Assembly: GCA_003116975.1 (NCBI GenBank)
Contig: BGKB01000108.1
Span: 1 to 64,000, forward strand
Length of the DNA: 64,000 bases
Source: Aurantiochytrium sp. KH105
Lineage: Eukaryota > Sar > Bigyra > Thraustochytrida > Thraustochytriidae
Reading direction: 5' to 3'
The translations under genes and the position numbers were made by a program. The notes beneath the pieces are model-generated. The model searched no databases. It was not told the DNA's origin and was given only the letters and a program-made list of their open reading frames with translations. Below are positions 44,290 through 53,828 of this stretch, piece by piece. Position 1 is the first letter of the stretch, and every line of letters starts with the position of its first letter.

Positions 44290-45354
44290 ATGGCGATCAT
44301 GCCGGGTATGCCCGGCGGACCGGGCGCGCCCGCGGGCGGCGGCGTGGCCCTGCTACGCACCGAGGGGTTCAACAACTACGCCGCGGAGTTTAGCCCCTTT
44401 CACGACGGGCTCATCGCCGTGGCGTCCTCGCAGTACTTTGGCATTGTAGGGAACGGACGCCAGTATGTGGCGCGGGTCGGCCCCGGCGGCAGCGCGCAAA
44501 TCGTGCGCCACTTTGACACGCAGGATGGCCTCTACGATTGCTCGTGGAACGAGGCCAACGAGAACCAGCTCGCCAGCGCTTCCGGCGACGGCTCCATCAA
44601 GCTCTGGGACCTCAACAGTACGGACGGCTTTCCTATCCGCAATTTCAAGGAGCATACGCAAGAGTGCGCCTCGGTCGACTGGAATCTTGTCACCAAGGCC
44701 TCCTTCGTTTCCGCGAGTTGGGACGGTACCATCAAGCTCTGGGACCCAAATGCCCCCATGGCCGTGCGGACCTTTGCCGAGCACATGGGCAGCGTATATA
44801 ACTGCCAGTGGTCACCTCGACACCCGAACCTCTGCATTTCGTGCTCTGCGGACAGCACCGTCAAAGTGTTTGATATTAACCAGCCGCACAGCGCGACTAC
44901 TGTCCATGCTCACGAGAACGAAGTTCTCACCGTCGACTGGAACAAGTACAACGAGTTTCTCTTTGCCAGCGGTTCCGTGGACCGCACGATTCGCGTCTTT
45001 GATGTGCGCAATCCGCAGAAACCCATTTCTGTCTTGGCTGGCCACGACTTTGCTGTGCGGAGGCTCAAGTTCTCTCCGCATGACGCAAACCTTATCGCCA
45101 GCTCCTCTTATGATATGTCTGTCAATCTCTGGCGCATGGACCGTGAGGACGCCCTCGTGATGCGCTGTCAGCAGCATTCCGAGTTTGTCATGGGGCTGGA
45201 CTTTAGTCTCTTTCGACCCAACACGATTGTTTCTGCATCTTGGGACGAGCACGTGTGCGTATTTGATTACACGCAGGGTCCACCTCCTCGCATTCCTCCC
45301 CCTCCCAAGCGTCCGGGACTCCCGCCAACTTTGCAAGGTGGAGGCCCAAGATGA
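44290..45354 (+). CDS. PEX7: Peroxin 7, PTS2 receptor
   Basis: A 354-residue WD40 protein of PEX7 type, the cytosolic receptor that binds PTS2 cargo and delivers it to the PEX13/PEX14 docking complex. After a Gly/Pro/Met-rich 20-residue lead the family start is clear: G-F-N-N-Y-A-A-E-F-S-P-F, then D-G-L-Y-D-C-S-W-N-E (strongly characteristic of PEX7). Six to seven WD repeats follow, with I-K-L-W-D twice, V-K-V-F-D, I-R-V-F-D, and a last blade S-A-S-W-D-E-H-V-C-V-F-D. A proline-rich C-terminus (P-P-P-R-I-P-P-P-P-K-R-P) extends beyond the usual end. The start at 44290 is chosen over the 48 codons of leader. It is relevant to the GMC enzymes with PTS2-like signals. Confidence 0.9.
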   Translation: MAIMPGMPGGPGAPAGGGVALLRTEGFNNYAAEFSPFHDGLIAVASSQYFGIVGNGRQYVARVGPGGSAQIVRHFDTQDGLYDCSWNEANENQLASASGDGSIKLWDLNSTDGFPIRNFKEHTQECASVDWNLVTKASFVSASWDGTIKLWDPNAPMAVRTFAEHMGSVYNCQWSPRHPNLCISCSADSTVKVFDINQPHSATTVHAHENEVLTVDWNKYNEFLFASGSVDRTIRVFDVRNPQKPISVLAGHDFAVRRLKFSPHDANLIASSSYDMSVNLWRMDREDALVMRCQQHSEFVMGLDFSLFRPNTIVSASWDEHVCVFDYTQGPPPRIPPPPKRPGLPPTLQGGGPR

Positions 45355-45829
45355 GCAAATGCGAATGCGAATGCAAATGCGATATAACGCGATGCGATTT
45401 TTTCCTCCTGACTTTGTGCTCCCAAAACTAAACAATATATATTTCTTTACAGCTGGGATTCTTTGGATGTTTGTCGACCGTTTTCGTTCACTGGTTTTTT
45501 TTTTAAAATTAATAAGTTTCCCTCAGCACTCTGCTTCTGCTCAACACGTTGAAATCAAGCAGCTGGTCTTCTATCAAAAGCACTTTTCATGGTATTAGAG
45601 AAAAGATTCGACCTTGACATCAAGTGCAAGGTTTTCTTTCTTTCCCCGCCAGACAAGTCGTTAGCGCATTTCTTCGTCCATCCTTGCACTCGCACTGTAC
45701 GAGAGCCCGCCTGTTGGTAATCATTCATTCAGGCGCTCTCGGCCACTCACAGTCAGTCACCCGCCTCGTCCGTCCGAGTCACTGTTGCAAAACCATTTCC
45801 ACAAAGGGAGAGCTTCGACAACGACGAGA
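45355..45829. other. Intergenic region, PEX7 to TFIIS-like gene
   Basis: The first part is AT-rich (a T9 run followed by AAAATTAATAAG near 45500-45513), consistent with a 3' UTR. The rest is the leader of the TFIIS-like gene. No gene or RNA seen. Confidence 0.5.
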
Positions 45830-47053
45830 ATGGCGGCCGACACGTGCGCGGCGCGCGGGTGCTCCGAAGAGGTCTGCGTGCTGGGCTCGCACGAGGGCAA
45901 GGCGCACGCGTTTTGCCTCGTACATTATTATGGCAGCGCGTTCGCGGCGCGAGACGCTTCGGGCGTCAATGAGGGCCAAGACCAGCAACAAGCATTCGCA
46001 AGCCAGGCTCGCGTACTCTCAACACGCGCACTCAAGCGCCAGCGAAGGACAGCAGAGGACCTCGTGCGCGAGATGCTCGCCGAAATCGGCCATGACATGG
46101 AGGACGAGCTCCAGCGTATCAAGGACCAGCGTGATCGCCGTGAAAAGGTCACGTCCGGCGCTCTCCACAAAGAGCTCGTGAAGGAAGCGCATGGCGCAGC
46201 GATGAAGCAAAATACCACGCAACAGACAGCCAACGCTGCTCCACGACGGGACGCTGGTGTCTCCAAGGTCGGCACCGTCGATGTCGACAAGCTCTACGAA
46301 TGGCAGCTGAAGATGCTTCATCGCAAGCAGACAGGACGCAAACTATCGGACCCCGAGCCGGGCTCGCAGGCGGCGAGCGCCGCGGGAACACGTAAAGCGC
46401 AATCGTCTGCACCGCGCGCCACTGCAGCGAATGCCTCCGCGACGCGAAGTCGTGTCTGGAAACCTACTGGCGAAGAACTCCTCGGCCAGGCACACGTTCC
46501 CATGGAGGCTTGGCGCAGGAATGCAGCCGAGCTCGTGGCCAACGCGCTCTTGCAAGACGTAGATACGGCTCGTTTTGACGCTGGCAAAGCGGCTCTCGAT
46601 ATTGAGAACGCGCTCTTCATGCATTTGCACCAGAATCAGAATGCCTACAGACCAAAGATGCGCACTTTGCTCCACAACCTGCGCATCGCAGCAAATGAGC
46701 CTTTGCGACGCAATATCATCACCGGGACGCTTTCGGCAGCGGATCTCGTCAAGATGGACGAGGCGGCACTGATGGACCCAGAGAGCCGGGCCAAGCTAGA
46801 ACGCACGCAAGCAGAGGTTTTCGAGCAGCACCGCGTCGTCTCCACAGAGGAGGCTTTGGCGAGCAAGAGCATCGTCGACGACGCCCAGTGTCCGCATTGT
46901 GAGAACTCGCAGGGCATCATTAAGCTCTCCCTGGCGTCCTCGCGGCCAGAGAGCACCAAGGCTGAAATTTACGGCAACAAGGAAAAGGTCGACTCTTCGT
47001 ACACTCGATTTCGCTGCCCCGCTTGCGGTTACTCGTGGCAAGAAGCGAACTAA
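45830..47053 (+). CDS. TFIIS-like protein with atypical zinc fingers
   Basis: A 407-residue protein. The central part (about residues 215-320) fits the TFIIS M domain, with Y-R-P-K-M-R-T-L-L-H-N-L, then N-E-P-L-R-R-N-I-I-T-G-T-L and L-V-K-M-D. The C-terminal zinc ribbon starts near residue 354 (C-P-H-C) and ends C-P-A-C-G-Y-S-W, but the loop is 38 residues instead of about 24 and has V-D-S-S-Y-T where TFIIS carries the catalytic D-E of R-S-A-D-E-P. The N-terminus replaces the usual TFIIS N-domain with a small C6-x4-C11-x17-C29-x2-H32 cluster, perhaps another zinc finger. The linker is Ala/Thr/Arg-rich. Predicted role: RNA polymerase elongation or an RPB9/PHF3-like function. It may not stimulate RNA cleavage. 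Confidence 0.75.
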   Translation: MAADTCAARGCSEEVCVLGSHEGKAHAFCLVHYYGSAFAARDASGVNEGQDQQQAFASQARVLSTRALKRQRRTAEDLVREMLAEIGHDMEDELQRIKDQRDRREKVTSGALHKELVKEAHGAAMKQNTTQQTANAAPRRDAGVSKVGTVDVDKLYEWQLKMLHRKQTGRKLSDPEPGSQAASAAGTRKAQSSAPRATAANASATRSRVWKPTGEELLGQAHVPMEAWRRNAAELVANALLQDVDTARFDAGKAALDIENALFMHLHQNQNAYRPKMRTLLHNLRIAANEPLRRNIITGTLSAADLVKMDEAALMDPESRAKLERTQAEVFEQHRVVSTEEALASKSIVDDAQCPHCENSQGIIKLSLASSRPESTKAEIYGNKEKVDSSYTRFRCPACGYSWQEAN

Positions 47054-47310
47054 TAACAGTGAGACGAGCCCAAGGCTCGCCTGTCCCGTGTCCCGAAAAT
47101 GGTGGTCTCACAGTCAAAGCACCTCCAGCCCTTGCCAGACGGTAATGAGGGAGGAAGTGAAAAGAGGCAATTGTTTGCCCGCACTCGATCAAGCAATGAA
47201 CAAAAAAAGGCATTGTCAAGGGAATCACGTGACGATGGACTGTCAATAATTCCATTATTGTATAGAAAAGTATGTATAACCACTCATTTCGACCTATTGC
47301 TTTTTGGTGC

Positions 47311-49284
47311 TCAGAGAATGGCCAGCAGGTTGTTCAGGTCTTCAAGGGTCATGCTCTCATCAGGCTTGAGAAGGACTTCTTTGGCGCGCATAAATCGGGG
47401 CTCGTTGAGCGCACTAGGGCCGCTGTTGGCATTGCCTTGCTGCGCGCTAAAGAACTGGTCAAAGATCATGGCGTCGCCCACGCCGCAAGCGTCGAGCTCG
47501 GCACGGTTCGTTTCTACCCAGTTCACATACTTGACGGCCTGCTCTGGGGAGAGAATATTGAAAAGCGTATGGGTATGCGTCTCGACGGCCTTGGTACGCG
47601 TTGCAATGTTGCTCCGTAACTTTTCAAGGTACATGGTACAAAGACTCAGGCGCTCACGCTCGTCCCTGGTCTGTGCCTTGTCCTGTGTCTTGTAGTTCAC
47701 GCGCAGCTTTTCCTGCTGCTCCTGGCTCAAGCTCAGTTCCGTGCAAATAAGAGACCACAGCGCGCGCGTGTCTGCCTTACGGCCCTTGCCATTGTGAGCT
47801 CCCGACTGATCCGAGGGGACCTTGTTCACAGGTCCGTCCTGGAAAAAGCCCTCACCCTGGTTCATCATCCAGAGCAAGAACTTCGTGTAGGGAGGCAGAA
47901 TCAGATTGAAGAGGTGCTTGTAGTGATGCTCCAACATTGCTCTGCGCTCAGAACACGAGGGTCCAGTCTCTTGAAGAATACTATGAAGCTGGCCTCGCAA
48001 AGCGTCACCGCCAATGCTGCCCTGTGACATGCGCGACATGAGATCGCGAAGAAGGCCCTGTCTGCGGTCTTGCAGCGCCTGGTTCGCCTCCTCGAGATGC
48101 CGCCGACGTAGCTCGTCAAGCTCAGCGGTCAGACGCGACACGCGGTTCTCTAGCAGCTCGAGGTTTTCCTTCTTGCGCCGCCGACTCAAGCGCGCCGACT
48201 CGCGATTCCGTTCCAAACGCCGTCTGTGCCGCTCCTGCTCTTCTTCCGACGCGCCTGGCTTCGCTTCGCCGCTACTGTTCGATCCAGCATCTGCTTTACG
48301 AGTCGCACTAGCATTCGAGGCGGAAGAGGCAGCAGCGACGGCAGCAGCAGTGGCAGTTCCAGAGGCACCCCGCGCACCGGTTGGCACTTTTGTCTCTTCC
48401 TTGATGTGCATGCCTGGCCCTTGTCTACCCGCAGGTCCAGGGCCTACAGTGGCAGGTCGCCGCCCAGGCGCCCCCGCGCTTGCCGTTGGCGCTGCAGAAG
48501 CGGCCGACGGGTGCATCGTTGAGGAGCCCAATGACGCGGCTGTAGCCGCGGACGCGGCGGCAGCTGAATTCATGGCTGCAGGCGTCGCTCCACGGCTTCC
48601 TGGAGACTGTCCAGGGACAAACTGACGCGCACCACGTCCCGATGCGCCAGTCATACCTCGCATCGAAACTGGAGCTTGCCTTGCGCCGAGGCCGCTGCTA
48701 CCAGGGTATCCGGGCCTGTAAGCTGAGGATGCCATTGGGGCCTGCTGGCCGCCGCCCTGATTCCATGACGCCGCTGTTTGTTGCTGTTGGTGTTGCTGCT
48801 GTTGCTGTGAGGCCCAGGAAGCAGCTGTCGGCTGTGACGACATCGGAGGGCTACTGTATGGCATGGACGACATGGTCGCCGCAGACATGGAGCTGGCCCC
48901 CTGAGGTCCACCTGTGCCTTGTTGTGAGGAAGCATGTTGCTGAGCCTGAGTCTGTGCCTGTGCTTGACCATGCAGCGGGGCCTGCTGCTGTTGCTGCTGC
49001 TGCTGCTGATGTTGCTGCTGAGAAGCGTACGGGCCTGCTCCGAAGGAAGGGTCGAATCCGCCCTCGGCGGAGAGACTCGCTCCAGACCCCTCGCCACGCA
49101 GCAGGCCTGCCATGCCATCATTGACTTCGTCCATGCTAAGTGGCGGAAGGCCTTTCAAGTCAAGGTCGATGCCATCTCCACCGCCCTCGTTGCCCAGAAA
49201 GTAGTCGAGGAGGTCATCGTCGCCGTCGATAAGCAGGCCTTCCCCGAGGTCATCCGTCTCGGTCTTGTGCGCGTCTCCAGACAT
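47311..49284 (-). CDS. bZIP transcription factor with Gln-rich activation region
   Basis: A 657-residue protein. The basic region R-N-R-E-S-A-R-L-S-R-R-R-K-K (about residues 359-372) fits the bZIP signature N-x2-S-A-x2-S-R, followed by a leucine heptad zipper to about 410 (L-E-L-L-E-N-R-V-S-R-L-T-A-E-L-D-E-L). The N-terminus is acidic (D-D-D-L-L-D-Y-F-L near residue 22, a possible activation helix), then Gln-rich (poly-Q near 89-101 and 160-169) and Ala/Ser/Gly-rich. The C-terminal 200 residues (H-Y-K-H-L-F-N-L-I-L-P-P-Y-T-K-F-L-L-W-M through F-N-I-L-S-P-E-Q-A-V-K-Y-V-N-W) form a second helical domain that I do not recognise with certainty; it could serve dimerisation or regulation. The start at 49284 opens with an acidic M-S-G-D. 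Confidence 0.85.
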   Translation of the reverse strand: MSGDAHKTETDDLGEGLLIDGDDDLLDYFLGNEGGGDGIDLDLKGLPPLSMDEVNDGMAGLLRGEGSGASLSAEGGFDPSFGAGPYASQQQHQQQQQQQQQAPLHGQAQAQTQAQQHASSQQGTGGPQGASSMSAATMSSMPYSSPPMSSQPTAASWASQQQQQHQQQQTAASWNQGGGQQAPMASSAYRPGYPGSSGLGARQAPVSMRGMTGASGRGARQFVPGQSPGSRGATPAAMNSAAAASAATAASLGSSTMHPSAASAAPTASAGAPGRRPATVGPGPAGRQGPGMHIKEETKVPTGARGASGTATAAAVAAASSASNASATRKADAGSNSSGEAKPGASEEEQERHRRRLERNRESARLSRRRKKENLELLENRVSRLTAELDELRRRHLEEANQALQDRRQGLLRDLMSRMSQGSIGGDALRGQLHSILQETGPSCSERRAMLEHHYKHLFNLILPPYTKFLLWMMNQGEGFFQDGPVNKVPSDQSGAHNGKGRKADTRALWSLICTELSLSQEQQEKLRVNYKTQDKAQTRDERERLSLCTMYLEKLRSNIATRTKAVETHTHTLFNILSPEQAVKYVNWVETNRAELDACGVGDAMIFDQFFSAQQGNANSGPSALNEPRFMRAKEVLLKPDESMTLEDLNNLLAIL

Positions 49285-49401
49285 TGTGGATCCAGAAATC
49301 GTCTACGCCCGCCTCTGCTCGTCGCTCCCTCCTCGCCGCGCCCCCGCGCCCGCCTCGCCTCGGCCGTCTCCTTCTCCCTCGCGTCGCGCGCTCGGGAGGT
49401 C

Positions 49402-49427
49402 GGGAAGGGAAGGGAAGGGAAGGGAAA
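49402..49427 (+). repeat. (GGGAA)5 pentanucleotide repeat
   Basis: Five GGGAA units in the leader of the bZIP gene. Confidence 0.85.
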
Positions 49428-49704
49428 TTCAAACCCGACTTGTCCAATCTGCGCCCAGCGCCTCCGGGCGCGCGCCGCGCCGGGCCGCCGCGGGGCGCTC
49501 GGCGCCACGACGCGGGCCGCGCGCGCGCCTCCTCCCGCCGCGCCTCCACGCGCAGCTCGCCCGCCCGCCCGCCCGCGTCTGCGCGCGAGTCGTCCGTCGC
49601 GGGCGCGGCCTCCTTGTTCCTGCTCTGCTCGCTCTGCTCGCTCTGCTCTGCTCCGCTCGCCTTTCCTGCGCCCGGCCGGCCAGCACTGCGGACTTCCCGC
49701 CGCG

Positions 49705-49765
49705 CAAGTGGGTTATGCGCAGCCGCAAGTGGGGTATGCGCGGCCGCAAGTGCGCCTGCGGCGGC
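49705..49765 (+). repeat. Short tandem repeat (about 21-22 bp unit)
   Basis: Two full units reading GCAAGTGGG-TATGCGC-GCC and a partial third. It is upstream of the lipase gene; its role is unknown, and a tandem transcription factor site is possible. Confidence 0.7.
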
Positions 49766-50066
49766 TCGTCCCAAACATGGATCCGGGAAAGTGGAACAAA
49801 GCGGCGGCAAGTGGAGACCGCGCGCGCGGATAGTCGGGAATGGCGCCACAAGTCGGGATTCCAGCCTCCCCGCAAGGAAGGAAGGGAGTTGAGAAGATAG
49901 GATTCGCCAGGATCATCAGCAAATCTCGAGCCTCACGACGGCCGGCGCGCGCACGGCCCAGGCTGCGCGGCGCGGTCGCTCGGGGCTGAGACGAGGAAAG
50001 GTGGCCCGCTGGCGTGCTCGGGCTGCTCGGTCGCCCACTCGGGCGTAGAGCAGAGGCAGGCTCGCC

Positions 50067-53000
50067 ATGGCGGACCATCACTCGGACGGGTCGCAGGGTG
50101 CCTCAGCTCACAACCACGAGCCGCGCACGAGACCCCAGCGCGGATGGAGCCATAGCTCTTCACCGGACGTCTATGCTGACGGCGCGGGTGAGGACCGCTT
50201 CGGCGAACGTCGACTGCTCGATGATGACGCCCTCGAAGACGAAGTCGAGCGCGCCGTTGAGGCGTACGAGGCCGGTCAGGAGTTCTCCGGGTACGAACGA
50301 GCCCGCGCTGATTCGGAAGATGCTTCAGGGAGTTCCTTTTACGACACCGCCGATGAAGGCGCAAGTCTATCGCGCGCTGGTTCAAGGGCGAAGCGCGGCC
50401 GGCCTCGACACGCTCAAGATGGCGCAAGGCGTCGCAGAGGACGTCGTGAAGAGACAAATGTGCCAAAGGGTAGCAGTGCAGCGACGACAACCGGGGGCGT
50501 GCGTGCGAGAGACGCAGAGGAACAAGATCAACCGCGCTTCGACTTGCTTGATCACTTTACATTGCGATCTTCTCTTTTCCGACATGGGAATCAGGTCGTA
50601 CTCAATGGAATGCGACACCAGCTGATCTTTGATGCAGCGTATGCCGAGGACAGTGATGATAATGGCGCAGAGCAGACCGGTATAAACGAAGGGGGGCGCA
50701 AACGCAAACGGCACCGCAAAGTCGTTCTCAGCGTAAAAAGGGCGTCCATGTATGGTGGCTGGGTCTTTTTCCTCAAGTTTCTCTACGTATACGTGGTGCT
50801 TTTTCTCGTGGGTGCGACGGTCGTGTTTTGCATCCTTGTGCCTGTGCAGTACGGCCTTGGTGTGTTTCTGGTCGGCATTCGCAGCGTCAATGACACAGAG
50901 GAGAGACTTGCGACGCTCATGACCTTGCTCGCGATGCCTTCTTTCGTGGAGAGCCTGTCGATCATGTCGACATTTGTGATTGGCTACTTTAGCGACATTT
51001 GGAATGACTTTGAGTTCATCAACACCATGACACTTGTAGGACCAGTCGTGCGAGACTGGTTCATTCTCACAGCTATTCTCTTTGTGCCGCTCGGGACCTT
51101 TGCCGTGAGTTTTTTGCTTCGTTCCGTCTCGCCCATCACAAACGCTCTGCTCGCGGCGCTCTGGTGCTCCCTCGTTCTCTTTGGTCTCACCATGTTGTAT
51201 ACGGTGTGGATCGAGATCTATTCGTGCCTCAAGATTATGCAAAACTGTGTCGATGAGGCACGGACGCTGCGGCACGCCTTTCTCTATCTATTGCGGCACC
51301 GTCTGCGGCAACGCTTCGCATTCACTTATTATCCGGGCATGGACCCAGCGTTTGCGGGAGAGGCGCTCGATGAAGCCAAGGTGCTTGCGCATTTGAAGAA
51401 AAAGGATCGACTTGGCTCATTTGCTCAGTGGTTCTATTACCCCGTCCAGCCACGTCGCCTGTGGAACATTGATACCGTTCTCAAGCCGCGCCCCGTATTG
51501 AGCCGCCAGGACTTTTCTGTACTTTTTCTCTGCTGTCTCTCGCGCTCGCGCTTTCGGGGGACCATCAGCAAAAGTGCCGTAAAGAGCTCTTTCGCTTGCG
51601 TCATGCTCTCTTCCTTTCTCGTGTGGCTTGTCGTCGTAGGCTACCTCGTGTATTCGAGCTTCATCCCGACCATTCTCGTCATTCTCGCAGGTCTTGTCTC
51701 CTTTGCCATCTTTATTACGTGGATCGGTCACAATCTCGCCTGGATGCAAGAATTTAAACGTGGGTCTTTGGGACCCGGCAATCCGTCTGCGGGGCAGTAC
51801 TTTTCTCTTCCTCTTTGGACCATGTACGGAGCTAGGGCAAGGTCTGCAACAAGAGCGGCCGAACAAGTCGAGGCCGAGAACTCCTCTGCAAACAACACGG
51901 GCGACTCTAGGCTTGTTACGTCTCAATCTTCGGCAGCATTATCTACGAACCCTTTTGAGGATGTAGAAGCCGTTTCTGATCGCAACGAAGGCCAGAGCGC
52001 GGAAAGCGCCGATCCAGACCACGTGCCGCTGGAAGAAATCGAAGACAACCCTTCCGAGGAGGCTGATAGCTCTCTCACTTCAATGAGCAACCACTCGCCT
52101 CAGCGTATCGATATTGACGACTGGCAGCGGATGAAAGCGATGCGTGAAAGTCGCTTCGTGTACGCAGAGCCCAAGATTTGGGTCGCCATCCTTTTGGTGA
52201 TCTTTACCTTTGCTATTTTTGTGGGCATACCCATGTATGGATTTTCGCAACTTGGCGTAGGTGGCTATGCTGCATTCTTTGCGGTGGCGTGCTGTCTCTC
52301 GATCCAGCGATTTGTCTTTAACGTGCCAAGTTTGGTGGAAAACTTTGGCCCCAAGGCTGTCAACTCTCTCGAGCTTCCGCTCTTTGACTTTATCGAGGAG
52401 AACGAGGATCAGGTCGACGCCGCGATCAAGGCCATGGAGGAAGCCGGATCCCCCGGACCTGGCATGGGCCTTCGCAGCCTCGACAGACGCTCATTCTCCT
52501 CCTCTCTGTCATCCATCCGACTGGACGCAAGCGATGAGCGCGACGAAAGCTCGCGCCTCAGAACCGGCATGCAAGACCAAGCGCAGGCGGGACGATCCGG
52601 TAGTGGTGCGCGGCGCGTGCATTTGGTGCTCACACGCATGGCTCAGCAGCAGATTCGCACATTTTGGATGGGCAGCTTTGCACTCGCAGTTATTGCCATG
52701 ATTGTCCTGGTTGGCTTCAGTGTCGATCAGGACACAACGCTTTCGGACTACCAGGGGATTCCTCTGCATGGCAACGCCACGCATAGAACGCACGTTGTCC
52801 CGGCGCCCTCGCGGAGCAAGGTGGGCTTCATGTACCCAGTGTGCACGCTTTTCGATACGCTTTATGCTGGAAAGGATGAGCCCGGGTTTGTGTCGGCAAC
52901 GATGCCTGGAGATATGCAGCAAGGTGGCGGGGAGACGGGGCACTTTGCGGCGATTGCAGAAGCCAAGCTGACGACACTGGACTTTGTCTTTCTCTCTGAT

Positions 53001-53828
53001 CTCGCGTACTCGCACGCTCAGACTTCGCAGCAACAGCTTGATCGCTGGTTTGGCCCCAAGGCTGTGCGATATATTCCCCCGGACAAGTATGACCAGTATG
53101 CTGCGCCGCGGCTTTCGTCTGCGGTATTCAAGCTGCTGCATATTCCGTCGCGAGCAGCAGGTGGTGATGGCGGGGATCGGGAGGTCTTTCTTGTGACGGT
53201 GCGAGGAACGATCAACACGTACGATCTTTTGTCCGATATGCAAATCTGGTTTCCAGCCATGCTCTTTCAGTGGCTGCGGTTTGTGTTGCCCTTTGGGGCG
53301 GTGTGGAACTCTGTGATACCTTCCCTCATCAAGTATATGAACGTGCTGGAAACGGCGCCGTCGAATCAGCTGAGTTATCAGGCAGACCTGACGAACTTTG
53401 TACGCGCTCTGCGGGCCAAGAACCCAGATGCTTTCGTGGCCATCACTGGCCACTCTCTTGGTGGCGGGATTGCCATGCTCGTTGGCGCGGCGGAGAGTGT
53501 CCCAGCGATTGGAATTTCCGGTCCGAACTCGGTGCTCTCAAGTCTGAAGTTTGGCTTTAATCAGAGCATGCTCGACGCCTTTGCCGTGAACATTATTCCT
53601 CGCGGCGATCCTATTCCAACCGTCGACGACCAAGCACTGCTGACAGAGAACATCTTGTGCCGTGTCGGTCGTGGAGCGTACCTGGGCGCATGTCATGAGC
53701 TGAAGCGAACCTTTTGTGAGTTGCAGTACATTTGTGGCTCGGGGGACCGCCCTCCTGTATCGATTTGCAACACAATTTATCAGTTTCCCGCGGCCATCCA
53801 TCTCCACAATGCCAGTGACTCTCCATAG
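50067..53828 (+). CDS. Polytopic membrane protein with C-terminal class-3 lipase domain
   Basis: A 1,253-residue protein. Residues 1-220 are hydrophilic and disordered. Several membrane segments follow at about 230-400 (V-V-L-F-L-V-G-A-T-V-V-F-C-I-L-V and later), about 515-565, about 710-755 and about 875-895. The C-terminal 250 residues are a class-3 lipase: A-I-T-G-H-S-L-G-G-G with nucleophile S1130, N-I-I-P-R-G-D-P-I-P with probable D1181, and H1245 or H1247 near the very C-terminus as the His. The region F-L-V-T-V-R-G-T corresponds to the family's oxyanion strand. Long acidic and Ser-rich linkers sit between membrane bundles. A hydrolase on acyl lipids at a membrane is predicted; substrate and compartment are unknown. 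The start at 50067 is the first Met of the frame. Confidence 0.8.
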   Translation: MADHHSDGSQGASAHNHEPRTRPQRGWSHSSSPDVYADGAGEDRFGERRLLDDDALEDEVERAVEAYEAGQEFSGYERARADSEDASGSSFYDTADEGASLSRAGSRAKRGRPRHAQDGARRRRGRREETNVPKGSSAATTTGGVRARDAEEQDQPRFDLLDHFTLRSSLFRHGNQVVLNGMRHQLIFDAAYAEDSDDNGAEQTGINEGGRKRKRHRKVVLSVKRASMYGGWVFFLKFLYVYVVLFLVGATVVFCILVPVQYGLGVFLVGIRSVNDTEERLATLMTLLAMPSFVESLSIMSTFVIGYFSDIWNDFEFINTMTLVGPVVRDWFILTAILFVPLGTFAVSFLLRSVSPITNALLAALWCSLVLFGLTMLYTVWIEIYSCLKIMQNCVDEARTLRHAFLYLLRHRLRQRFAFTYYPGMDPAFAGEALDEAKVLAHLKKKDRLGSFAQWFYYPVQPRRLWNIDTVLKPRPVLSRQDFSVLFLCCLSRSRFRGTISKSAVKSSFACVMLSSFLVWLVVVGYLVYSSFIPTILVILAGLVSFAIFITWIGHNLAWMQEFKRGSLGPGNPSAGQYFSLPLWTMYGARARSATRAAEQVEAENSSANNTGDSRLVTSQSSAALSTNPFEDVEAVSDRNEGQSAESADPDHVPLEEIEDNPSEEADSSLTSMSNHSPQRIDIDDWQRMKAMRESRFVYAEPKIWVAILLVIFTFAIFVGIPMYGFSQLGVGGYAAFFAVACCLSIQRFVFNVPSLVENFGPKAVNSLELPLFDFIEENEDQVDAAIKAMEEAGSPGPGMGLRSLDRRSFSSSLSSIRLDASDERDESSRLRTGMQDQAQAGRSGSGARRVHLVLTRMAQQQIRTFWMGSFALAVIAMIVLVGFSVDQDTTLSDYQGIPLHGNATHRTHVVPAPSRSKVGFMYPVCTLFDTLYAGKDEPGFVSATMPGDMQQGGGETGHFAAIAEAKLTTLDFVFLSDLAYSHAQTSQQQLDRWFGPKAVRYIPPDKYDQYAAPRLSSAVFKLLHIPSRAAGGDGGDREVFLVTVRGTINTYDLLSDMQIWFPAMLFQWLRFVLPFGAVWNSVIPSLIKYMNVLETAPSNQLSYQADLTNFVRALRAKNPDAFVAITGHSLGGGIAMLVGAAESVPAIGISGPNSVLSSLKFGFNQSMLDAFAVNIIPRGDPIPTVDDQALLTENILCRVGRGAYLGACHELKRTFCELQYICGSGDRPPVSICNTIYQFPAAIHLHNASDSP

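Larger units (their letters stand above)
49285..50066. other. Divergent promoter region, bZIP / membrane lipase
   Basis: Contains (GGGAA)n at 49402-49427, CTCTGCTCG repeats near 49622-49660, and a 21-22-bp repeat (GCAAGTGGG-TATGCGC-GCC) present two and a half times at 49705-49765. Long frames in all phases are a consequence of GC richness; none is supported. Confidence 0.5.
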
